Assembly: GCA_040269895.1 (NCBI GenBank)
Contig: CP158568.1
Span: forward strand, 62,001-126,000
Source: Ancalomicrobiaceae bacterium S20
Lineage (GTDB): Bacteria; Pseudomonadota; Alphaproteobacteria; Rhizobiales; Ancalomicrobiaceae
Length of the DNA: 64,000 nt
Direction of reading: 5' to 3'
A program made the translations under genes and the position numbers. The notes under the pieces are model-generated. The model saw only the letters and a list, made by a program, of their open reading frames with translations. It had not been told where the DNA came from and ran no database searches. Numbering within the stretch: the first letter of the stretch is position 1; every line of letters starts with the position of its first letter. Positions 20,112-29,395 of the stretch are shown here, in pieces.

Positions 20112-20640
20112 CGGCGCGGAAGGCCTGGCTCAGGCGATCGAGATGCTCGGCGACCGGGTTGGCGCCGGCGGCGATCTCGGTGCCCTCGGGCGCATAGATC
20201 GCCTCGTCGAGTTTGCGGATGCGCTCCTGAAGCCGGATGGAACGCTCGACCAGCGAGCGCAGCGTCTCCGGCACCTCGTCCCAGCCCTGGCCGGTGCGGA
20301 TCGCATTGGCGTTATCGATGCGGACCTTCGACTTTTCCAGCCCGGCCTGCTCCTGGGTCATCTCGCCTTCGTTCACGGCGCGCTGCAGCAAGAGCCAGGA
20401 GGCGAGCTGCATCAGGCGCGTGGTCAGGCGCATCGACTCGGTCGCGTAGATCAGCGAGGCGGTGCGGGACAGGTCGCGCGACTCGGCGCGGCCGGGGCCG
20501 TCCAGATAAGACGCGGTCTCTTCCACGAGGCCCATGCCCTCACGGAACAGATTGCGGAACGTCTCGGATCCGGCGAAGCGGGCGGCGAAATCGATCGGGC
20601 CGGGAGCCTCGCTCCGATCCAGGGGAGCTTCCTCAGTCAT
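20098..20640 (-). CDS. rcdA: DUF1465 / RcdA-family regulator of CtrA degradation
   Basis: This 180-residue helical protein matches the DUF1465 family, whose Caulobacter member RcdA is an adaptor that helps ClpXP degrade CtrA and other cell-cycle proteins. Typical segments are [41 protein letters not shown] and the LE.SKVRIDN region. The length fits RcdA. The C-terminal tail is disordered, as in the family. It supports a CtrA-type cell-cycle circuit in this organism. The symbol follows family membership; function in this species is inferred. Confidence 0.85.
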   Translation of the reverse strand: MTEEAPLDRSEAPGPIDFAARFAGSETFRNLFREGMGLVEETASYLDGPGRAESRDLSRTASLIYATESMRLTTRLMQLASWLLLQRAVNEGEMTQEQAGLEKSKVRIDNANAIRTGQGWDEVPETLRSLVERSIRLQERIRKLDEAIYAPEGTEIAAGANPVAEHLDRLSQAFRAGGAR

Positions 20641-20904
20641 CGGTCAACCTCCTCGGCAAAAATTGGCATGGATCGCGGGCGAGGTCCATGCCGGTTCGGT
20701 CCATGCCCCCCGATCCTTTCGGGACGGCGGGCCGACGCGAACCAATGTTCAAAGGCCTCTCGGCGTCGAGCGTTCCACACTCGGACCGGGCCACGTTCGG
20801 GAGGTTGGATAGCAGGGCCGATGCCAGGATCGAAGGTCGGGGCCTTCCCCATCCCCTGTAATCACAGCCAGGGTTAACGTCGGGGGATCCGGTGCGGCGG
20901 TTCA

Positions 20905-20935
20905 CCGAAAAAAAGAGCCGTGGGGACACGGCTCT
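20905..20935 (-). terminator. rho-independent terminator of a minus-strand transcript
   Basis: On the minus strand a 9-bp stem (AGAGCCGTG, loop TCCC, CACGGCTCT) is followed by seven T. No protein gene ends just upstream of it, which points to a non-coding transcript. Confidence 0.85.
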
Positions 20936-21140
20936 GAAGGGAAGTATTACAGGGAGGCGTCAAACAGAGTGGATAGGAGCCACTCGAGTCCAGAATCCTG
21001 GACGCGACCAGAATGACTTGGAAAGCTTAATGAAGCGTAAATGGGCTTGTTCGAATTTTGAACAGATGATCCGGAACGGGACAGCGCGCTCCGGCGATGT
21101 GCCGTTTCGGGAACAGTTAACAGGTCCCGAAACGGTACGA
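20905..21140 (-). ncRNA. candidate small regulatory RNA
   Basis: Upstream of the terminator, on the minus strand, lie three more hairpins. They are a 14-bp stem at 21099-21138 (GTACCGTTTCGGGA arm), GTCCAG-GATT-CTGGAC at 20988-21003 and GAGTGG-CTCCTAT-CCACTC at 20967-20985. The loop CTCCTAT and the open stretch GCCTCCCTG before the terminator resemble anti-Shine-Dalgarno sequences used by rhizobial small RNAs. A 74-codon open frame overlaps but looks non-coding. No convincing promoter was found, so the 5' end is uncertain; the RNA could be only the last 100 nt. Confidence 0.45.
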
Positions 21141-21409
21141 GAAAATCTTCTGTGACGCCGCATTTTCGGCCGCAATCTCGCCATTCCGCATGCTTACCTG
21201 CCGGCCAGGAAATCGCCGCCGGAGTCCTGCGCGTGCAACTCGCACGGGCGCATGGACTAACGCGGTTGGTCGTCGACCAAGATCGGTCGGCTGTCGCAGA
21301 TGAGCGGGAGATGAACGGCGTTTTAATTCGAAATCAACACCGCTCGAATTACAGTGCCATCGACGACGACGTGGGTCGCCGCCTCCCCGACGTAAAGGAA
21401 GCCATATAA

Positions 21410-21676
21410 ATGCCTGCTCAAGTCGAGTTCTCCCGCGACCACCTGATCGGCAAGTCGCGCCTGTCGGTCGCCGAGATGACGCAGCTGATCGCGGCCACCG
21501 TTGCCGAACTCCCGACCGTCAAGGCGGTTGCCGTCGAGGACGACGGCGAGATCGCCGTCGATCTCGTCACCGGCAAGCGGATCGAACTCGCCACGATCCC
21601 GGTCGCGCATCAGCTCAACGAGTCGATCGCCAGCCGGCGCACCATCCTCGACGATCTGGTCAAGCGCTGCGCCTGA
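21410..21676 (+). CDS. hypothetical 88-residue protein
   Basis: I do not recognise this protein. It is small, acidic and free of membrane helices or signal peptide. The predicted order is helix (SVAEMTQLIAATVAELP), a beta pair (VKAVAVEDDGEIAVDLVTG), then a helix (VAHQLNESIASRRTILDDLVKRCA). Codon use matches the genome's genes, which supports a real product. The SD is weak (AAAGGA about 15 bases upstream). It stands alone with its own long AT-richer upstream region, so it may be independently regulated. Confidence 0.65.
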   Translation: MPAQVEFSRDHLIGKSRLSVAEMTQLIAATVAELPTVKAVAVEDDGEIAVDLVTGKRIELATIPVAHQLNESIASRRTILDDLVKRCA

Positions 21677-21774
21677 TCGGCCGTCCTTCACCCTGACGCG
21701 GCGCGCGGCCCGATCGGCCGCGCCGGCCGCGGGGGTGGGAACACGTCAAGTCCGGGCCGTGCGGAAGCGTCCGT

Positions 21775-22245
21775 TCACGCGGTCCATTCAAGCTTCAACG
21801 TGCCGAGGCCCGAGCGCGGATTGACGCCTTCGGCGATGCGGCGGAAGCCGTTGCGCTCGTAGAAGGCCACCGCGCGCGGATTGTCCTTGTTGACGTCGAG
21901 CACCAGCCGCGCGGGCGACAGTCGCCGCGCCTCGGCGAGCAGGGCATCGGCGACGCCGCCACCCCACCAGGCGACCCCCACACAGATCTGATCGAGATAG
22001 GCCGTCGCGGGATCGACCGTGACGAAGCCGGCCGCGCGGCCGTCGTCCGTGATCGCCAGACGGATCGCCGCGCCGGCGGTCGCCAGACCGGCGATATGGT
22101 CCAGGAACCAGGGCCGGCGCGCCTCGAAATCGATCGCCGGCAGCGTCTTCGCCCAGCTCGCCACCCAGAGATCGGCCAGTTCGCCGAGCCTGGCAGGAGG
22201 GGCATAGTCGACGATCCTGACGGCGGTCTTCGGCCTCTCCGACAA
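21775..22245 (-). CDS. GNAT-family N-acetyltransferase
   Basis: This 156-residue protein has the GNAT acetyl-CoA fold: a beta strand with AAGFVTVDPATAYLDQICV, motif A in a modified form (VAWWGGGVADALLAEAR, where the usual Q/RxxGxG/A is altered) and motif B (LVLDVNKDNPRAVAFYERNGFRR). The last motif, NxxAxxFYERxGF, is diagnostic. The substrate is unknown. It is probably co-transcribed downstream of the MotA/MotB-like pair, with a gap of 47 bases. Confidence 0.9.
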   Translation of the reverse strand: MSERPKTAVRIVDYAPPARLGELADLWVASWAKTLPAIDFEARRPWFLDHIAGLATAGAAIRLAITDDGRAAGFVTVDPATAYLDQICVGVAWWGGGVADALLAEARRLSPARLVLDVNKDNPRAVAFYERNGFRRIAEGVNPRSGLGTLKLEWTA

Positions 22246-22292
22246 ACCGGGCTCCTTGTCATGTCGCGCTCGAGCGCGCCGCGCTTCGCCGC

Positions 22293-23324
22293 TCAGCGGT
22301 CGGTCAGGCGGATTTCGATGCGGCGGTTCTTGTTCAGGACTTCGTCGGAGGTGCCTTCCTCGAGCGGCTGGAACTCGCCGAAGCCGGCGGCGACCAGATG
22401 CTTCGGCGGCACGCCGCGGTCGATCAGGTAGCGCACGACCGAGATGGCGCGCGCGGCCGACAGTTCCCAGTTCGACTTGAACCGGCCGGTGCCCGAGACC
22501 GGCCGCGCGTCGGTGTGGCCGTCGACGCGCAGGGTCCAGTTCACCTCGGGCGGGATCTCCTTTTCGAGATCGAGCACGGCGCCGGCGAGCTTGTCGAGTT
22601 CGGCACGACCGGCGTCGTTGATCTGATCGGCGCCGACGGGGAACAGCACCTCGGACTGGAACACGAAGCGGTCGCCGACCACGCGGATGTCGGTGCGGTT
22701 GCCGAGGATCTCCTTCAGCCGGCCGAAGAAGTCGGAGCGATACTTCTGAAGCTCCTGGACGCGCTGGGCGAGCGCGACGTTGAGGCGCTTGCCGAGGTCG
22801 GCGATCTTGGTCTGGCTCTCGCGGTCGCGGCTTTCGGAGGCGTCGAGCGCGGTCTCCAGCGCCGCGATCTGGCGGCGCAGGGCCGAGATCTGCTGGTTCA
22901 GGAGTTCGACCTGGGCAAGCGCCTGCTGGCTCAGCCGCTTTTCCGAATCGAGCTGGCCGGCGAGGCTCGCCGCTTGGCCACCCTCCTTGGCGGCGTCGGC
23001 GTTGCGGGCGTCGACGATGCCCTGCAGCCGGGTCGATTCCGACTTGGCGCCGGCGAGGCTCGATTCGAGCGCGGTGACCTGCTCCTCGACGTCGCGCTTG
23101 CCGGCGCGTTCGAGCGCCAGCAATTCGGTCAGCTGGGCGATCTGCTGGTTCAGCTTGTTCAGCGCCGATTCCTTGCCGGTGATCTCACGCGACAGGAAGA
23201 ACTGGCTCAGCATGAACACCGACAGCAGGAAGATGATGACCAGGAGCAGCGTCGCCATGGCGTCGACGAAGCCCGGCCAATAGTCGATGCGCGTATCGCG
23301 GCGGCGGGCCCGGCTCATCGCCAT
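22293..23324 (-). CDS. MotB-like OmpA-domain protein with coiled coil
   Basis: This 343-residue envelope protein has one N-terminal membrane helix (FVDAMATLLLVIIFLLSVFML) holding an Asp at residue 21, as in MotB/TolR proton-channel subunits. A coiled coil of about 140 residues (45-190) follows. Then comes a C-terminal OmpA-like peptidoglycan-binding domain (LRVDGHTDARP, NWELSAARAISVVRYL, NKNRRIEIRL). With the MotA-like protein encoded four bases upstream it should form a proton-driven complex that reaches the cell wall. No flagellar genes are nearby, so a role in envelope constriction or stress is more likely than motility. Confidence 0.88.
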   Translation of the reverse strand: MAMSRARRRDTRIDYWPGFVDAMATLLLVIIFLLSVFMLSQFFLSREITGKESALNKLNQQIAQLTELLALERAGKRDVEEQVTALESSLAGAKSESTRLQGIVDARNADAAKEGGQAASLAGQLDSEKRLSQQALAQVELLNQQISALRRQIAALETALDASESRDRESQTKIADLGKRLNVALAQRVQELQKYRSDFFGRLKEILGNRTDIRVVGDRFVFQSEVLFPVGADQINDAGRAELDKLAGAVLDLEKEIPPEVNWTLRVDGHTDARPVSGTGRFKSNWELSAARAISVVRYLIDRGVPPKHLVAAGFGEFQPLEEGTSDEVLNKNRRIEIRLTDR

Positions 23325-23327
23325 CGG

Positions 23328-24422
23328 TCATTCTCCCGCGGGTTCGTCGGCGACGAGGCTGCGCGCCGACGAGGTTTCCGACGGCCCCTGCTGGGGGGCG
23401 GTCGGCGGGGTCGGCGGGCGCGGCGGCATCGGGGTCGGTTCCGGCTCGCCGGCGATGGTCGCGAGCCGGTCGAGCACGCGGCGCAGTTCGCGCGATTCCT
23501 CGGCCTGTTCCTCGACCCAGGTGCGGATCATCGACTGTTCGCTGCGCATGTGCGCGACCAGACCCTGGATGCCCTCGGCGAGATTGGCCATGGCGGTGGT
23601 GGCCGTGCGATTGGAGCCCTGTTCCTGCACGAGGCGGGCGAGGCGCTCGATCGCGACGCGCAGGCCTTCGGCGGTGCCCATCGGGCCCTCGCGCAGCGAG
23701 GCTTCGAGTTCGAGGTCGATCTCGGTCGACAGCCAGTCTTCCAATTCGTTGTAGAAGCGGTTCTGCGCCTGGCTCGCCTGCAGATCGAGGAAGCCGATCA
23801 CCAGCGAGCCGGACAGGCCGAACAGCGAGGACGAGAACGCGACGCCCATGCCGCCGAGCGGGGCGGCGAGGCCGGACTTGAGGTCGTCGAAGATGGTGCC
23901 GAGATCGGCGCTGCCGACATTCAGCGACTGGATGGTGCGGCCGACCGAACTGACGGTCTCGGTCAGACCCCAGAAGGTGCCGAGCAGGCCGAGGAAGACC
24001 AGAAGGCCGCCGATGTAGCGCAGGATGTCCCGTGTTTCGTCGAGGCGCATCAGGATCGAATCGAGGATCGAGCGCATGACCTCCGGGGTCAGGCTCATCC
24101 GGCCCTGGCGATCACCGATCAGCGAGGCCATCGGCGCGAGCAGCCGCGGCCGCGCCTTTTCCATCTCCAACGCACCGATCCGAAACGCGTTGACCCAGCG
24201 CACCTCGGGGAACAACCGGATCACCTGCCGGATCGCCAGCAGCGTTCCGAAGGTCAGGACGCCGATGATCAGGCCGTTGAGCCCCGGGTTCGCCATGAAG
24301 GCGACCAGGATCTGGCGATAGAGGATCATGGCGATGAACCCGGCGATGACCAGGAAGATCACCATCCGCCACAGGAACACCTGGGGGCTGGAGAGCCGGT
24401 GCGTGTCGTAATCGCGCGCCAT
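23328..24422 (-). CDS. MotA/TolQ/ExbB-family proton channel protein
   Basis: This 364-residue inner-membrane protein has hydrophobic segments near 17-37, 43-63, 140-160 and 190-215. It contains the family region ILRYIGGLLVFLGLLGTFWGLTETV and GGMGVAFSSSLFGLSGSLVIGFLDLQ, where channel-lining residues lie. The C-terminal part is cytosolic with a Pro-rich end. The start at 24422 is preceded by GAGG at good spacing. An in-frame ATG lies 31 codons further up but within a poor-coding stretch. It pairs with the MotB-like gene that follows. Confidence 0.88.
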   Translation of the reverse strand: MARDYDTHRLSSPQVFLWRMVIFLVIAGFIAMILYRQILVAFMANPGLNGLIIGVLTFGTLLAIRQVIRLFPEVRWVNAFRIGALEMEKARPRLLAPMASLIGDRQGRMSLTPEVMRSILDSILMRLDETRDILRYIGGLLVFLGLLGTFWGLTETVSSVGRTIQSLNVGSADLGTIFDDLKSGLAAPLGGMGVAFSSSLFGLSGSLVIGFLDLQASQAQNRFYNELEDWLSTEIDLELEASLREGPMGTAEGLRVAIERLARLVQEQGSNRTATTAMANLAEGIQGLVAHMRSEQSMIRTWVEEQAEESRELRRVLDRLATIAGEPEPTPMPPRPPTPPTAPQQGPSETSSARSLVADEPAGE

Positions 24423-24477
24423 CGTGCTGCCTCGCAAGGGTTCGTTCACCCTTGTAACCCGTTTCTCCGGATGTGGA

Positions 24478-24505
24478 AAAGGGCCCCCGGAGGGGCCCTT
24501 TCGAC
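24478..24505. terminator. rho-independent terminator
   Basis: A perfect 10-bp stem (AAAGGGCCCC with GGGGCCCTTT, loop CGGA) lies between the inositol-monophosphatase gene and the MotA-like gene. On the minus strand it is followed by TTCC, so it most likely ends the thiE - Sel1 - inositol monophosphatase transcript. Confidence 0.75.
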
Positions 24506-24543
24506 GCTGACGCAACGGTATGACCGGTCGATGACGACGCGGC

Positions 24544-25338
24544 TCAGCCGCGCGCCTTCTTGAGCACGGCCAGCACCTTGCGGTGGATGTCCTCGTTGCC
24601 GGCGAGCACCGAGCCGGACGCGAACATGGCGTCGCCGCCGTCGGCGTCGGAGACGAAGCCGCCGGCCTCGCGGATGATCAGGAGGCCGGCAGCCATGTCC
24701 CAGGGGTGCAGGTAGCGCTCCCAGAAGGCGTCGAAGCGGCCCGACGCGACCCAGCACAGGTCGATCGCGGCAGCGCCGCAGCGGCGCACGCCGGCGGTCT
24801 CGTTCATGATCGCGCGCAGCTCGGCCAGATAGGCCGAATGGTCGCCGCGGCCGACATGCGGCACGCCGGTGCCGACCACGCATTCGATCAGGTCGCGACG
24901 GGCGGCGACGCGCAGGCGCCGGTCGTTCACGAAGGCGCCGCCGCCGCGCTCGGCGACATAGAGCTCGTCCATGATCGGGTTGTAGACGACGCCGGCGACG
25001 ATCTGGCCCTGGCGCTCGAGCGCGACCGAGATGGCGAAGATCGGGATGCCGTGCAGGAAGTTGGTGGTGCCGTCGAGCGGGTCGATGATCCAGCGGTGCT
25101 GCGGGTCGTCGCCCTCGATGACGCCGCTCTCCTCCATCAGGAAGCCGAAGCCCGGCCGCGCGCGCTTCAGCTCGTCGAGCAGGATCTTCTCGGCGCGCTT
25201 GTCGGCGGCGGAGACGAAGTCGCCCGGGCTCTTCATCGAGACCTGCAGGTTCTCCACCTCGCCGAAATCGCGGATGAGGGAGCGGGCCGCCTTGCGGACG
25301 GCGTCGACCATGACGTTGAGGAGGGCGGAGCGGGCCAT
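24544..25338 (-). CDS. inositol monophosphatase family protein (SuhB-like)
   Basis: This 264-residue enzyme has the metal-binding motif WIIDPLDGTTNF and the second family signature WDMAAGLLIIREAGG. It is a lithium-sensitive-type phosphatase that hydrolyses inositol phosphates or related sugar phosphates in the cytosol. The acidic residues of the first motif are complete, so activity is likely. It lies downstream of the Sel1-repeat gene and thiE on the same strand. In other bacteria SuhB also acts in ribosomal RNA transcription, which cannot be judged here. Confidence 0.93.
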   Translation of the reverse strand: MARSALLNVMVDAVRKAARSLIRDFGEVENLQVSMKSPGDFVSAADKRAEKILLDELKRARPGFGFLMEESGVIEGDDPQHRWIIDPLDGTTNFLHGIPIFAISVALERQGQIVAGVVYNPIMDELYVAERGGGAFVNDRRLRVAARRDLIECVVGTGVPHVGRGDHSAYLAELRAIMNETAGVRRCGAAAIDLCWVASGRFDAFWERYLHPWDMAAGLLIIREAGGFVSDADGGDAMFASGSVLAGNEDIHRKVLAVLKKARG

Positions 25339-25388
25339 TGCGGATGCGGTCCTTCGGGTAGGCGCGACGATGCGGCGGAGATGAGGTT

Positions 25389-26887
25389 TTACGGCGTCGT
25401 GGGCTGGCTGGGAACCGGCACGAAGACGCCGAGAGCGGGAGCCTTGTCGGCCGGCTCGGGCGAGAGGAGGGCGGCCGAATTCGGATCGACCGGCTTCGGC
25501 AGGTTGGGTTCCTCGGCGAGCGGCACCGGCCGGGCCATCGTGTCCGGCACCACGCGGGGATGGGCGGTGGTCGGGTCGACGGCGTCGGGCGCCGGGGCCG
25601 CCGCAGTGGCCGCGGCGGACGATGCGTCGGGGGCGTGCTCGGCCGCAGCGCGGAATCGTCCTCGGCGACGGCGGGCGGCGGCGTGAAACCCTTGCGGCCG
25701 GGCGCGAGCATGGTCTCGAGCCAGACGTCGCTGAGGCCCTGTTTCTTGGCGAGATCGTTGAGCCGCGCAGCCTCGGCGAGGTCCGGCTCGACGCCGAGAC
25801 CGGTCACGTAGAGGCGGGCCAGACGGTTCTGCGCCACCGCGTTGCCGCGATCGGCGGCGCGGCGGAACCAGTCCGCCGCGGCCTTCAGATCCTTCGCCAC
25901 GCCGCGACCGTTGGCGAGCCAGATCGCGTATTCGATCTGGCCGTCGAGATCGCCGGCCTCGGCGGCGCGACGCATGAATTCGGCCGCGGTCTTCTCGTCG
26001 CGGCGGACGCCCTCGCCGCTCATCAGCAGCGTGGCGTAGCCGAACTGCGCCTGGGCGTTGCCGGCCTCGGCGGCGCGGCGCAAGAGGTTCGCCGCGCGGG
26101 CCGGATCGCGTTTCACCAGCGTGCCGTCGAGCACGAACAGTGCGAGATTGTAGAGCGCGAGCGGATGATCCTTCTCGGCCGCCTGCTCGAACAGGGCGAG
26201 CGCGCGGCGATCGTCCTTCTTCAGGCCGCCGGCGCCGTTCAGCACCATGACGCCAAGCGCGGCCGCGCCGTTGGCATCGCCGCGCTTGGCGGCGAGCTCG
26301 TACCAGCCGGCGGCGGCCTTGTCGTCGGCGGCGATGCCCTCGCCGCGCTCGTAGAGCATGCCGATCACGGCCATGGCAGCGGCGTCGCCGCGCTCGGCCG
26401 CGTCGGTGGCGAGCGCGAAGGCCTCCAGGTAGGCGCCGCGCTTGTAGGCGTCCCAGATCTTGCCCGATCCGATGACCGGCATCGGCTTGACGCCGCGCAG
26501 TGTCGCCGTCTCGGGCGCGCCGAGCGGCGGCGCACCGTTGACCGGAGCGACCGGAGCGAGATCGGCCGGGGCGGTCTGCGGCGGCGGCGACGCGGCTGGA
26601 GCCTGCGGTGCGGCCGGGCTCGCGCCGGCAGCCGCGCCCGGGAAATAGGAACCGAACGTTTCGAGCGCAGCCGGCGCGCCGGGCGTCGCGATGGTCGGGA
26701 TCCGGCCGTTGGCGACACTGTCGACCGAGGGGCCGGCCGGCGCCTCGGTCTGGGCCATCGTCGCGCCGGGGATGATCACGGCCAGCAGGGCGAGACCGGC
26801 GGCGACGCGGGCGAGCGGCGCAGGGCTCCGCGGCTCGGGGGCGGCCGGGGCGCGCGATCGCGGCGTTCTCGAATGGGCGCGGGGCAT
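25389..26887 (-). pseudogene. exported Sel1-repeat protein, frame-shifted near the C-terminus
   Basis: The product would be about 499 residues: a signal peptide (VAAGLALLAVIIPGATMAQ), an Ala/Pro-rich linker, then about six Sel1 repeats (for example AAERGDAAAMAVIGMLYERG, LLRRAAEAGNAQAQFGYATL) at about 130-360. A Pro-rich tail follows. Sel1 repeats are scaffold modules that bind partners, often in the envelope. The reading frame changes once at about 25640-25655, where one base seems missing. After it, the other frame reads a normal Ala/Pro-rich tail to TAA at 25389. Because the repeats are intact, a base-calling indel is likely; if real, only the tail is lost. Confidence 0.72.
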
Positions 26888-26892
26888 GGCGC

Positions 26893-27525
26893 TTAGGCTC
26901 CAGCCTCGACGTCGGCGGCGGCGATCCGGCGGATCGCCTCGGCGATCGCGGCGCCGGGGCCTTCCGGGTGGTTCCAGATCACATCGCGAACCGCGATGAA
27001 GTCGGCACCGGTCGCGGCGAGCGCGTCGATCGAGGCCATGTCGCTGCCGGCGAGCGCCACGCAGGGCGTCTCGAACAGCGGCATCCACCACTCGGCGAAC
27101 TCGAGCGTGCGCTCGTGGACGCCGGCGCCCTCGGGCTTGTCGAGCAGGCCGAAGAACACGTAGTCCGCGCCGGCTTCCGCCGCGGTCATCGCGTCGTGGC
27201 GGGTCTTGATCCCGCCGGCGCCGACGATGTTGCGCGGCTGGAACGACTTCAGCGCATCGGCGAGTTCGGCCGGGTTTTCGACGTGAACGCCATCGGCCTT
27301 GGCGCGGCCGGCGGCACGCGTGTCGTTGGCGACCATCACGGCCGCGCCGGCGGCCTGGCCGATCGGGGTCAGCACCTCGGCGATGCGCTGGAACGCCATG
27401 TCGCTCGACGCCTCGGTCGCGATCAGCAGCGACGCGACCTCGCCGCCCTGCAGCGCCGCCTCAAGCGCGGCCGGGAAGGTCGCGATATCGAGGGTCGACG
27501 GCGTGATCAGATAGAGACGGGACAA
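26893..27525 (-). CDS. thiE: thiamine phosphate synthase
   Basis: This 210-residue TIM-barrel protein fits the ThiE/TenI family, which joins the thiazole and pyrimidine phosphates of vitamin B1. Motifs include the opening [30 protein letters not shown], the phosphate-binding [13 protein letters not shown] and [13 protein letters not shown]. It is only six bases upstream of the Sel1-repeat gene, so they share a transcript. Some residues differ from classical ThiE, where GVHLGQ is usual instead of GVHVEN, so a divergent TenI-like role is possible. Confidence 0.82.
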   Translation of the reverse strand: MSRLYLITPSTLDIATFPAALEAALQGGEVASLLIATEASSDMAFQRIAEVLTPIGQAAGAAVMVANDTRAAGRAKADGVHVENPAELADALKSFQPRNIVGAGGIKTRHDAMTAAEAGADYVFFGLLDKPEGAGVHERTLEFAEWWMPLFETPCVALAGSDMASIDALAATGADFIAVRDVIWNHPEGPGAAIAEAIRRIAAADVEAGA

Positions 27526-27692
27526 GGACGGTTCCTCAACGGCGCGCCGGATCGGGCGCTGGGGCGGGATGTTCGGTCAACAAACGCAATGGGCGCATCG
27601 CAGCGCTGCGGCACGTGTCCCTGTGATCTGGGCCAGCCGCCCGCACTGCCTTCGCGCGCTCTCTTATCAGAAGCGCGGTTTCTCAGGCAAAT

Positions 27693-27720
27693 CGGGCGCC
27701 GTCGTGACCGACGGCGCCCG
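27693..27720 (-). terminator. terminator hairpin of the gap-pgk operon
   Basis: A perfect 12-bp stem (CGGGCGCCGTCG with CGACGGCGCCCG, loop of four) lies 35 bases after the pgk stop. On the minus strand it is followed by only a short T-rich stretch (ATTTG), so termination may be partial and thiE may be read through. Confidence 0.7.
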
Positions 27721-27754
27721 AAGAGAGGATCGGCGCGGATCGGGATCGCCCCGA

Positions 27755-28946
27755 TCAGCGGCGCAGGCACTCGACGCCGGGCAGCGGCTTGCCCTCGAGC
27801 CATTCGAGGAAGGCGCCGCCGGCGGTCGAAACGTAGGAGAAGTCCTCCGCCGCCCCGGCATGGTTCAGCGCCGCCACCGTATCGCCGCCGCCGGCGACCG
27901 ACAGGAGCTTGCCGGCCTTGGTCAGGTCGGCCGCGGCGCGCCGCGGCGACAGTCGCGCGGTCGAAGGGCGCGATCTCGAAGGCGCCGAGCGGGCCGTTCC
28001 AGACCACGGTCCTGGCCTTCTCGAAGGCGGCCGCGATGGTCGCGACCGACTTCGGGCCGACGTCGAGGATCATCGTGCCGTCCGGGACCGCGCCGATCGC
28101 GACGGTCTCGTTGTCGGCGCCGGCCTTGAACTCGCGCGCCACCACGGCGTCGAGCGGCAGGACGATGTCGCACTTCTTCTCGGCCGCGGCGGCCATGATG
28201 CGCTTGGCGGTGTCGGCGAGGTCGTGCTCGCAGAGCGACTTCTTCACGTCGATGCCCTGCGCGGCGAGGAAGGTGTTGGCCATGCCGCCGCCGATCACCA
28301 GCACGTCGACGCGGCCGACGAGGTTCTCGAGCAGGTCGATCTTCGACGACACCTTGGCGCCGCCGACGACCGCGACGACCGGGCGCTGCGGGCTGCCCAG
28401 CGCCGCCTCGAGCGCCTCGATCTCGGTCTGCATGCAGCGGCCGGCATAGGCCGGCAGGTGATGCGACAGGCCCTCGGTCGAGGCGTGGGCGCGATGGGCG
28501 GTGGCGAAGGCGTCGTTGACATAGAGGTCGCCGAGCGCGGCGAGCGCGGTGACGAAGGCGGGGTCGTTCTTCTCCTCGCCCTTGTGGAAGCGGGTGTTCT
28601 CCAGGAGCAGGATGTCGCCGTCCCGCATCTTGGCGACCGCCTCGGCCGCGACCGGGCCGATGCAGTCGGCCGCGAAGGCGACCGGCTTGCCGACGCGCTC
28701 GGCGACCGCGCCGACGATCTGGCCGAGCGAGTACTTCGGCTCCGGCCCTTCCTTCGGGCGGCCGAAATGGGCGAGCAGGATCACCTTGCCGCCCTTGTCG
28801 GCGATCTCGCGAATGGTCGGCACGACGGCGCGGATGCGCGTGTCGTCGGTGACGGTGCCGTTCTCGAACGGCACGTTGAGATCGACGCGCACGAGGACGC
28901 GCTTCGACGCCACGGCGGCGTCGTCGAGGGTACGGAAAGCGGTCAT
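27755..28946 (-). pseudogene. pgk: phosphoglycerate kinase, frame-shifted near the C-terminus
   Basis: PGK transfers phosphate from 1,3-bisphosphoglycerate to ADP. The N-terminus ([22 protein letters not shown]) and the centre ([26 protein letters not shown]) are standard. The frame changes at about 27931-27948. The other frame then reads the normal C-terminus, with [20 protein letters not shown], then [20 protein letters not shown] and a TGA at 27755. The total length of 1192 bases is one base more than 397 codons, so one extra base in a GCGCC tract explains it. Since pgk is normally essential, the shift is probably a sequence error. ATG overlaps the upstream coiled-coil gene by four bases. 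Confidence 0.88.
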
Positions 28947-29395
28947 TTTAGCCCGAATTTGACGGCGACGAACAGGAGGCCTGCGAGCGCGATCTGACTC
29001 GTCACCATGAATGTGATCATTTGCCAAGTGGACGGGAGATAGGCGAAGCGCTTGTCGAGCCCGTCGAAACGGCCCTTCAGTTCGGCCGTGTCCTGCCTGA
29101 CGTTTGATATATCTCCGCGCAGCGCGGCGACGTCGTCCTTGGTCGCAATTCTCGCACGTACGTCGATGACGTCCTCTCGGAGCTTTGCAACCTCGTCTTT
29201 GGTCGCGCAGTTCACGAGATGCGCTTTGATTTCGATGAGCAGCAGCTCGGATTTGTGAAGCGTCGAACGGATGTCCTTCATGTCCCGTTCGAGATTTTCG
29301 ACCCGTGTCTCCAACATGGGATCCTCCGGTCCGCCGCCACCGATGTTGCCCCTCTTGGCCTCCCCGGGGAGATTGAAGTCGACAACGTCACCCAT
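28943..29395 (-). CDS. coiled-coil protein with C-terminal membrane anchor (unknown)
   Basis: This 150-residue protein has a glycine-rich start (about 17-24) and a heptad-type coiled coil (28-118). Two near-repeats stand in the coil ([12 protein letters not shown] at 64 and [12 protein letters not shown] at 84), and one membrane helix at 125-147 is followed by a short basic tail. It resembles DUF1640-like or phage-tail-type coiled-coil membrane proteins, but I cannot name it. The start MGDVVDF overlaps the zinc-ribbon gene upstream by eight bases, and its stop overlaps the pgk start (ATGA). It is thus locked into the gap-pgk transcript. Base composition is lower in GC than the glycolytic genes. 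Confidence 0.75.
   Translation of the reverse strand: MGDVVDFNLPGEAKRGNIGGGGPEDPMLETRVENLERDMKDIRSTLHKSELLLIEIKAHLVNCATKDEVAKLREDVIDVRARIATKDDVAALRGDISNVRQDTAELKGRFDGLDKRFAYLPSTWQMITFMVTSQIALAGLLFVAVKFGLK

Noticed and set aside
20960-21184. 74-codon minus-strand open frame upstream of the terminator
   Set aside because: The product (Arg/Ser-rich, no domain) and codon use look non-coding, and the DNA is dominated by hairpins, so a small RNA is the better reading.
21323-21337. CtrA-like site TTAA-N7-TCAA upstream of the 88-residue unknown protein
   Set aside because: One half is off consensus and it is isolated; too weak to list as a feature.
22293-24422. Zorya-type defence system (ZorA/ZorB) suggested by the MotA-like and OmpA-domain pair
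   Set aside because: ZorC, ZorD or ZorE genes are absent; the neighbours are a GNAT enzyme and inositol monophosphatase, and the pair resembles housekeeping envelope proteins.
24446-27091. A single 881-residue minus-strand protein spanning the Sel1 and inositol-monophosphatase genes
   Set aside because: Only the Sel1 part (to about 25650) is real in this frame. The rest is Arg/Pro-rich read-through in the wrong frame of the downstream genes, created by the frame change.
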